Assembly: GCA_021850555.1 (NCBI GenBank)
Contig: JAJZLX010000333.1
Span: 1-9,121 of the forward strand
From: Pseudomonadota bacterium
GTDB taxonomy: Bacteria; Pseudomonadota; Gammaproteobacteria; Steroidobacterales; Steroidobacteraceae
Reading direction: 5' to 3'
Length of the DNA: 9,121 nt
Positions 5,169 through 9,121 of this stretch are shown piece by piece (the first letter of the stretch is position 1; every line of letters starts with the position of its first letter). The position numbers and the translations under genes were made by a program. The notes beneath the pieces were generated by a model. It was not told the DNA's origin. It did no database searches and saw nothing but the letters and a program-made list of their open reading frames with translations.

Positions 5169-6317
5169 ATGGGTGATCACCCGGATGCCGCCGACGTGCC
5201 CGATTCACCTGCGCCAAGTGCGGTTATAAGCGAGATCTTGCCTCCGGAAGCCCCAGCAAGCGTCGCGGGCGGCCCGCAACCGGCGAGTCAGGCGCTCGCG
5301 CTGATCAACCGCCTGGCGCGCGCGCAGCCGCCATCGGCCGACCTGCAGGCGCTGCTCGAGGGTCCGCTGCGCGATGCCGTCGCCGCCGCCGCCGATTACG
5401 CCGGCGATGCCATCTCCGACGCGACGCGATCCGCCTATCTGCGCGACTGGGCCGAGTTTTCCACATGGTGCCGCGCGAGCGGCGCCGATCCCCATGACCT
5501 GCCGGTCAACGCGGTGTTGGTGGCCGCCTGGCTCGCGACCCTGGCCACCACGCACGGGCGCAGCGCGCTGGGCCGCCGCGTCGCCGCCATCGCCTGGCAC
5601 CATCGCCGCCGCGGGAGTCTGTTCACTGCCGCCCACCCGGTCATCCGCGAAACCTTGAGCGGCATCCGCCGCGCGCACCCCAGGCCGGTGCGCCCCGCCG
5701 CCGCCCTGACGTCGGTCGAAATCAAGCAGCTGATCGCGACATGCCCGAACGATCTCGCCGGGCTGCGCGACCGCGCACTGCTGCTGGTCGGCTTCGCCGG
5801 CGCCTTTCGACGCTCGGAACTGGTGGCGATCGACCACGCTCACCTGCGCTTCGAGGCGACTGGTGTCACGATCCGAATCCCGCGCAGCAAGCGGGATCGG
5901 GAAGGCAAGGGGGCCGATGTCACCCTGCCGCGCATGCGCGGCGACGACACCGGCGCGGTGCGCGGCACCTGCCCGGTGCGCGCGCTGGAAACCTGGCTGA
6001 CGCGGGCCAAAATCCGCCGTGGGCCGGTGTTCCGCGGCATCACCCGCCACGGCACGATCGAGGACCGGCTCAGCGCCGGCGGCGTCAGACTCATCCTGCT
6101 CCGCCGCGCCGCACTCGCGAAACTCACCGTCCACCCGAGCGAGCGCCTCTCGCCGCACGGGCTGCGCGCCGGGCTGATCACCGAGGCCTATCTGGCCGGC
6201 GCCCCCGACGAGCAGGTTGCGGCCCACACGCGGCACGGCGATCTCGCCACCATGCGCGGCTACCGAAGGCGCGCGCGCATCACCGCCGACAATCCGGCCA
6301 GGCTGCTCGATCTGTGA
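5169..6317 (+). CDS. Tyrosine recombinase / site-specific integrase
   Basis: This 382-residue phage-integrase-family recombinase cuts and rejoins DNA through a tyrosine. After a long, Pro/Ala-rich lead (1-45), the SAM-like core-binding domain covers about 60-170 (SDATRSAYLRDWAEFSTWC, WLATLA). The catalytic domain follows, with Arg214 in AFRRSELVAI, Lys241 in IPRSKRDREG, the HxxR box His330-Arg333 in SPHGLRAG, His356 in TRHGDLATMRGY and the nucleophile candidate Tyr365. All six expected residues are present, so it is probably active. ATG at 5169 is supported by AAGGA eight bases upstream. Its stop overlaps a possible GTG start of the next gene. It is transcribed away from parDE. It resembles plasmid- or island-borne recombinases more than chromosomal XerC/D; no attachment site was identified. 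It could resolve plasmid multimers or mobilise the downstream block. Confidence 0.92.
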   Translation: MGDHPDAADVPDSPAPSAVISEILPPEAPASVAGGPQPASQALALINRLARAQPPSADLQALLEGPLRDAVAAAADYAGDAISDATRSAYLRDWAEFSTWCRASGADPHDLPVNAVLVAAWLATLATTHGRSALGRRVAAIAWHHRRRGSLFTAAHPVIRETLSGIRRAHPRPVRPAAALTSVEIKQLIATCPNDLAGLRDRALLLVGFAGAFRRSELVAIDHAHLRFEATGVTIRIPRSKRDREGKGADVTLPRMRGDDTGAVRGTCPVRALETWLTRAKIRRGPVFRGITRHGTIEDRLSAGGVRLILLRRAALAKLTVHPSERLSPHGLRAGLITEAYLAGAPDEQVAAHTRHGDLATMRGYRRRARITADNPARLLDL

Positions 6318-6919
6318 GCGCGGAAGGAAAAGAAAGGTTGGGCTTCGCCCAACCCCACCAAGGGCAGAGCCCTTGGAACCCATGCCATACGGATTGGCTG
6401 TGCAACCTCCTGACCGTCAGCGGGCCGCCGGCGGAGGTCCAAAAATTCCGCGAGGCGGCCAAGGGCACCGGCGCCGTGCCGTGGCATCTCGATCTCGACG
6501 CCGAAGAGGCGCGGCTGTTCGCGCCGATGGCGACCGAGGGCGCCGAGGCCCGCGCGCTCGCCCGCGAACTGCGCGCGGTCATCGCCGCCCGTCATGACCG
6601 CGTGCTGGCGCACTGGGCCGGTCCGGGCACCAGCCCGCTCGACCTGCACCGCCTCATCCCCGTCCCCGGCGCCATCCTGGCGCTCGGCGCGGACGATCCC
6701 GCGGCGCAGGCCTGGCTGCGCACGCACTGGGGCACCACGCAGCCGCTGCGCCACGTCCGCATGATTGAGGAAAACGCCGATAAGCGTCTCCGCCGGACCG
6801 GGCGCATCGTCATGGACTTCTGGTCGGCGGACTGGACGCCCTGGCAGGCGATCATCCGGCTGCGTCGGGACTGGGGAAAACTCGTCTTCGCGGTCACGCC
6901 CCGCTACGACGATGGCTGA
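6314..6919 (+). CDS. YubB/Api92-like ferredoxin-fold protein (DUF1281-like)
   Basis: The conserved core starts at TDWLCNLLTVSGPPAEV (from 6389) and runs to the stop at 6919. It matches my recollection of Api92/YubB-like plasmid and phage proteins, whose N-terminus is M-P-N-W-C-x-N-x-L-x-V-x-G. Matching later features are LDLHRLIPVP (a LIPMP-type box), LRTHWGTTQPLRHV (an NWGT-type box), MDFWSADWTPWQAI (aromatic SA-W-P segment) and a final beta strand LVFAVTPRYDDG. The biochemical function of this family is unknown. The start is a problem: no ATG exists where the family starts. The coordinates use GTG at 6314, which overlaps the integrase stop; TTG at 6338, with AAGGA nine bases upstream, is equally possible. 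Either would translate the two hairpins into an odd leader. The last 8 bases overlap scpA. Confidence 0.7.
   Translation: MSAEGKERLGFAQPHQGQSPWNPCHTDWLCNLLTVSGPPAEVQKFREAAKGTGAVPWHLDLDAEEARLFAPMATEGAEARALARELRAVIAARHDRVLAHWAGPGTSPLDLHRLIPVPGAILALGADDPAAQAWLRTHWGTTQPLRHVRMIEENADKRLRRTGRIVMDFWSADWTPWQAIIRLRRDWGKLVFAVTPRYDDG
6336..6376 (+). repeat. Two adjacent perfect 8-3-8 hairpins
   Basis: GGTTGGGC-TTC-GCCCAACC occupies 6336-6354 and CCAAGGGC-AGA-GCCCTTGG occupies 6358-6376, with three bases between. Both have 8-bp perfect stems and 3-base loops. Similar paired GC-rich hairpins recur between genes in Rhodospirillales and Acetobacteraceae genomes, as I recall, and may be an interspersed repeat. 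Neither is followed by a T run, so they are not classic terminators; they could stabilise or attenuate the transcript between the integrase and the next gene. Confidence 0.75.
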
Positions 6920-7772
6920 CGGCGACGCGCCGGACGCCGCACCGCCGGCCGCGCGTCCGGACCCGCTCTGGGACAACTGGGAAGCGCCGCCGCGTGTGCC
7001 GGCCTCGCCCGAGCTGCACCTGGACGGCTTCGACGGGCCGCTCGACCTGCTGCTCGACCTGGCCGAGCGCGCGCGCATCGACCTCGGCCGGATTTCACTC
7101 AGCGCCCTGATCGACCAGTTCACCGGTGCGCTCGCACGCGCCGAGAAGCACGTGCCGATCAAGCGCCGGGCCGACTGGCTGGTGCTGGCCACCCGGCTGC
7201 TGGTGCTGCGGTCGCGGCTGCTGTTCGCCTCGACGCCTGAGGCGGTCCAGGAGGCGGAACAGGAGGCCGTGCACGCGCTGGCGCGGCTGCGGGATCTCCA
7301 GTTGGTCAGGGCCGCCGCGGCCTGGCTGGAGGCGCGGCCGCTTCTCGGACGCGACGTTTTCACGCGGCCGCGGCGCCAGCGGGATCCGCGCGTCGCCTCG
7401 TATATGCGGCTGATGGAGGCCTGCCTGACCGTGCTGCAGGGCAGGGACGGGGAGACCGCGCCGGCGGAGCCGATCTATCGGCCCGCCATTCCGGAGCTTT
7501 ACCGCCTGCCCGAAGCCATCGCCCGGATGCGCAAGCGCTTGGCTGAGGCACATGGTTTGCAGCCGTTCGGGGTCTTTCTGCCCCCGATCCGCACGGACGC
7601 CAGCATCAAGCCGGTAATCGCGCGTTCAGCGCTGGCCTCGACGTTCGTGGCCGCCTTGGAGCTGGCACGGACGGAGGAGGCAATGCTCGCGCAGGACCGG
7701 CCGTTCGACGTGATCGGGATCGGACCAGCGCGTGGTCGTCAGGATCGAGATGCCGAGCCGCCCGCGGCGTAG
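6912..7772 (+). CDS. scpA: ScpA-like kleisin (segregation and condensation protein A)
   Basis: This 286-residue protein belongs to the ScpA kleisin family, which bridges SMC heads and, with ScpB, forms the bacterial condensin that compacts chromosomes. A variable acidic/proline lead (1-34) is followed by the family opening LHLDGFDGPLDLLLDLAERA (36-54) and IDLGRISLSALIDQF (56-70), then WLVLATRLLVLRSRLLF (89-105), the SMC-neck-binding helices. The linker includes DVFTRPRRQRDPRVASYM (148-165). The C-terminal winged-helix segment is RSALASTFVAALELARTEEA (238-257) ending QDRPFDVIGI. The ATG at 6912 overlaps the previous stop by 8 bases; longer in-frame starts would run inside that gene and are rejected. 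The length is in the normal range. No scpB follows in the window. Linkage to an integrase and a plasmid backbone suggests an accessory rather than housekeeping copy. Confidence 0.9.
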   Translation: MADGDAPDAAPPAARPDPLWDNWEAPPRVPASPELHLDGFDGPLDLLLDLAERARIDLGRISLSALIDQFTGALARAEKHVPIKRRADWLVLATRLLVLRSRLLFASTPEAVQEAEQEAVHALARLRDLQLVRAAAAWLEARPLLGRDVFTRPRRQRDPRVASYMRLMEACLTVLQGRDGETAPAEPIYRPAIPELYRLPEAIARMRKRLAEAHGLQPFGVFLPPIRTDASIKPVIARSALASTFVAALELARTEEAMLAQDRPFDVIGIGPARGRQDRDAEPPAA

Positions 7773-7810
7773 GGAATGAACGGCAGAGCGGCCGCCCACA
7801 GAAGTCGTCG

Positions 7811-7973
7811 TCACGACTCCGGCGCAACCCGGCGCAGGGCCTGGACCAGCCCGGACGCGATACCTGGCAGGTCACTGACGTCGAGATGCTCGCTCGCGTA
7901 GGCGTAAGTGAGCAGCTCATCGCCGAGATACCGATCGAACTTCTCGAGTTGCGGGCCTCCGGCAAGGGCGGCC
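7811..7973 (-). pseudogene. 3' fragment of an unidentified gene, cut by IS21-family insertion
   Basis: On the minus strand the last ~54 codons of a gene run from the IS21 end to a TGA at 7811-7813, with codons ending mostly in G or C as in neighbouring real genes. Visible peptide pieces are GGPQLEKFDRYLGDELLTYA and SEHLDVSDLPGIASGLVQAL, ending RRVAPES. I do not recognise the family. The frame continues into the insertion element only as an artefact. It converges on scpA with 38 bases between stops, so it is not part of the same transcription unit. The missing 5' part is expected on the far side of the insertion element, beyond the window. Confidence 0.5.
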
Positions 7974-7980
7974 TGTGTTT

Positions 7981-8034
7981 CGGCGTGCAATTTTGACCCC
8001 ATGTCGGGGTGGATCGGCGTCCAACTTTGACCCC
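7981..8034 (+). repeat. Multiple terminal repeats of the IS21-family left end
   Basis: There are two direct copies, 7981-8000 and 8015-8034, matching at 18 of 20 positions with start-to-start spacing of 34 bases. In IS21 relatives such internal repeats near the ends are IstA-binding sites. No third copy is apparent before istA. Confidence 0.8.
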
Positions 8035-8093
8035 CCGTGTGTTGAACGATCTGGCAGCCTGCTCGTTTGGACCGAGCGAGCGGGTGGTGGGGG

Positions 8094-9121
8094 ATGCTGG
8101 TTGTGGAGACGATCGGCCGGATACGGCGTGAGCGGTTGGTTAAGGGCAAATCGATCAAGCAGATCGCGCGCGATCTGGGACTGTCGCGCAACACGATCCG
8201 GAAGGTGCTGCGGTCCGAGGAGACCTCGTTTGCGTATGAGCGTGAGGTCCAGCCGCGCCCGAAGCTCGGGCGCTGGACAGCGGCGCTCGACCGCTTGCTG
8301 ACGGCCAATGCAAAGAGTTCGGTACGGGAACGACTGACGCTGATCCGCCTGTTCGAAGAGTTGCGGGTTCTGGGCTACGAGGGTGGGTACGACGCGGTGC
8401 GGCGGTATGCCCGCAAGTGGAGCCATGAGCACGCCGGACAGACGGCGGCCGCGTTCGTGCCTTTCTCGTTTGCGCCGGGCGAAGCCTACCAGTTCGACTG
8501 GAGCCACGAGATCGTCGTCATGAACGGCGTGACGATGACGGTGAAGGTCGCGCACATGCGTCTTTGCCACAGCCGGATGTTCATCGCACGCGCCTATCCG
8601 CGCGAGACGCAGGAGATGGTGTTCGACGCGCACGAGCGCGCCTTTACCTTCTTCAGGGGCGCCTGCACGCGCGGCATCTACGACAACATGAAGACCGCGG
8701 TGGACGCGATCTTCGTCGGCAAGGACCGGCAATACAATCGCCGCTTCCTGCAGATGTGTTCGCATCATCTGGTCGAACCGGTCGCCTGCACGCCGGCATC
8801 GGGCTGGGAGAAGGGGCAGGTCGAGAACCAGGTTGGACTGGTGCGCGAGCGCTTCTTCACCCCCCGGCCTCGGTTCAAGATCTACGACGAGTTGAACGCC
8901 TGGCTGATGGACAAGTGCATCGCCTACGCCAAGACGCACGCCCATCCGGAGCAGCCGGACACGACGATCTGGGCGGCGTTCGAGGAGGAGCGCCCGCACC
9001 TTGTGCCCTACCGTGGCCGGTTCGACGGCTTCCATGCGCTGCCGGCTTCTGTGTCGAAGACCTGCCTCGTCCGCTTCGACAACAACAAGTACTCGGTCAG
9101 TGCCAGCGCCGTGGGGCGGCC
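8094..9121 (+). CDS. istA: IS21-family transposase IstA, partial
   Basis: 342 codons of the IS21 transposase are present; the gene (usually around 400-520 residues) continues off the right edge. Residues 18-40 (KGKSIKQIARDLGLSRNTIR) form the N-terminal helix-turn-helix that reads the terminal repeats. The DDE catalytic core is visible: Asp135 in YQFDWSHE, Asp197 in GIYDNMKTAV and Glu244 in GWEKGQVENQVG. The C-terminal beta-barrel region begins near 325 (CLVRFDNNKYSVSASAV). No frameshift or stop interrupts the visible part. ATG at 8094 is preceded by a G-rich run (GGTGGTGGGG) that can serve as a ribosome-binding site. IstA works with the ATPase IstB, expected just downstream but not seen here. 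Confidence 0.93.
   Translation, partial: MLVVETIGRIRRERLVKGKSIKQIARDLGLSRNTIRKVLRSEETSFAYEREVQPRPKLGRWTAALDRLLTANAKSSVRERLTLIRLFEELRVLGYEGGYDAVRRYARKWSHEHAGQTAAAFVPFSFAPGEAYQFDWSHEIVVMNGVTMTVKVAHMRLCHSRMFIARAYPRETQEMVFDAHERAFTFFRGACTRGIYDNMKTAVDAIFVGKDRQYNRRFLQMCSHHLVEPVACTPASGWEKGQVENQVGLVRERFFTPRPRFKIYDELNAWLMDKCIAYAKTHAHPEQPDTTIWAAFEEERPHLVPYRGRFDGFHALPASVSKTCLVRFDNNKYSVSASAVGR

Larger units (their letters stand above)
7974..9121 (+). mobile_element. IS21-family insertion sequence, left part
   Basis: The left end is placed at the TGT of 7974-7976 (7976 is an alternative). Inside it, two 20-bp near-identical direct repeats lie 34 bases apart: CGGCGTGCAATTTTGACCCC (7981-8000) and CGGCGTCCAACTTTGACCCC (8015-8034), differing at two positions. 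Multiple terminal transposase-binding repeats of this kind are characteristic of IS21-family ends. istA follows; istB and the right end lie beyond the window. Confidence 0.85.

Noticed and set aside
5123..5170. Longer ParD start at the ATG of 5170
   Set aside because: It would overlap the divergent integrase start codon and add 16 residues not typical of ParD antitoxins; the ATG at 5122 gives a normal N-terminus.
5205..6383. Long minus-strand open frame (392 codons) opposite the integrase
   Set aside because: It is the antisense shadow of a clearly recognisable tyrosine recombinase; composition is Gly/Ala/Arg-rich with no motifs.
6765..6911. Upstream extension of scpA to an ATG at 6765
   Set aside because: The extra 49 residues are an out-of-frame reading of the conserved C-terminus of the Api92-like gene; ATG 6912 gives the normal ScpA start.
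6260..7363. Long minus-strand open frame opposite the Api92-like and scpA genes
   Set aside because: Antisense artefact in GC-rich DNA, with Ser/Arg-rich low-complexity translation and no recognisable domain.
7917..9035. Long minus-strand open frame opposite istA
   Set aside because: Antisense of a confirmed IS21 transposase with all catalytic residues on the plus strand; the translation has no family features.

Overview
The window reads as the backbone of a low-copy plasmid (or a plasmid-derived island) from an alphaproteobacterium, interrupted at both ends by insertion sequences. The host guess rests on protein style: a RepA_C-type initiator, a small ParA with a ribbon-helix-helix partner, a high-GC ParDE/integrase/ScpA block, and paired perfect hairpins of a kind I recall from Rhodospirillales and Acetobacteraceae. 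The phylum class is fairly secure; the family is a guess.

Layout. 1-306: the outer end of an IS66-family element with the first 81 codons of its transposase on the minus strand, inserted into a type I restriction hsdR gene of which only the first ~97 codons survive (307-599, minus). 759-1691 (minus): repA. 1692-2184: the probable replication origin, with six 16-bp iterons (consensus CCTCGNNAGAGTCCAC) arranged as two oppositely oriented groups around an AT-rich palindromic core; a seventh copy lies just past the repA stop at 741-756. 2185-3131 (minus): a parA / small RHH gene pair overlapping by ATGA. 3132-3740: an AT-rich, gene-free stretch carrying many copies of a CCGGTTAA/TTACCGG-type motif, the likely partition site and par operator. 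3740-4529: no gene I can name, though a coding-like stretch on the minus strand (3966-4331) may be a remnant.

From 4530 onward base composition becomes strongly GC-rich. 4530-5122 (minus) is a parD/parE toxin-antitoxin pair. Divergent from it, on the plus strand, are a tyrosine recombinase (5169-6317), a YubB/Api92-like ferredoxin-fold protein (core 6392-6919) and an ScpA kleisin homologue (6912-7772). These three are tightly packed and look like one transcription unit, except that two perfect hairpins sit at the start of the middle gene and its expected ATG is missing. No scpB follows. Instead there is a 3' fragment of a minus-strand gene (7811-7973), cut by an IS21-family element whose left end and first 342 istA codons fill 7974-9121.

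Working together: RepA with the iterons would control replication; ParA with the RHH protein and the upstream repeats would segregate copies; ParDE would penalise plasmid loss. The recombinase/Api92-like/ScpA block is the least explained part: a condensin-type kleisin travelling with an integrase and without its ScpB partner in view.
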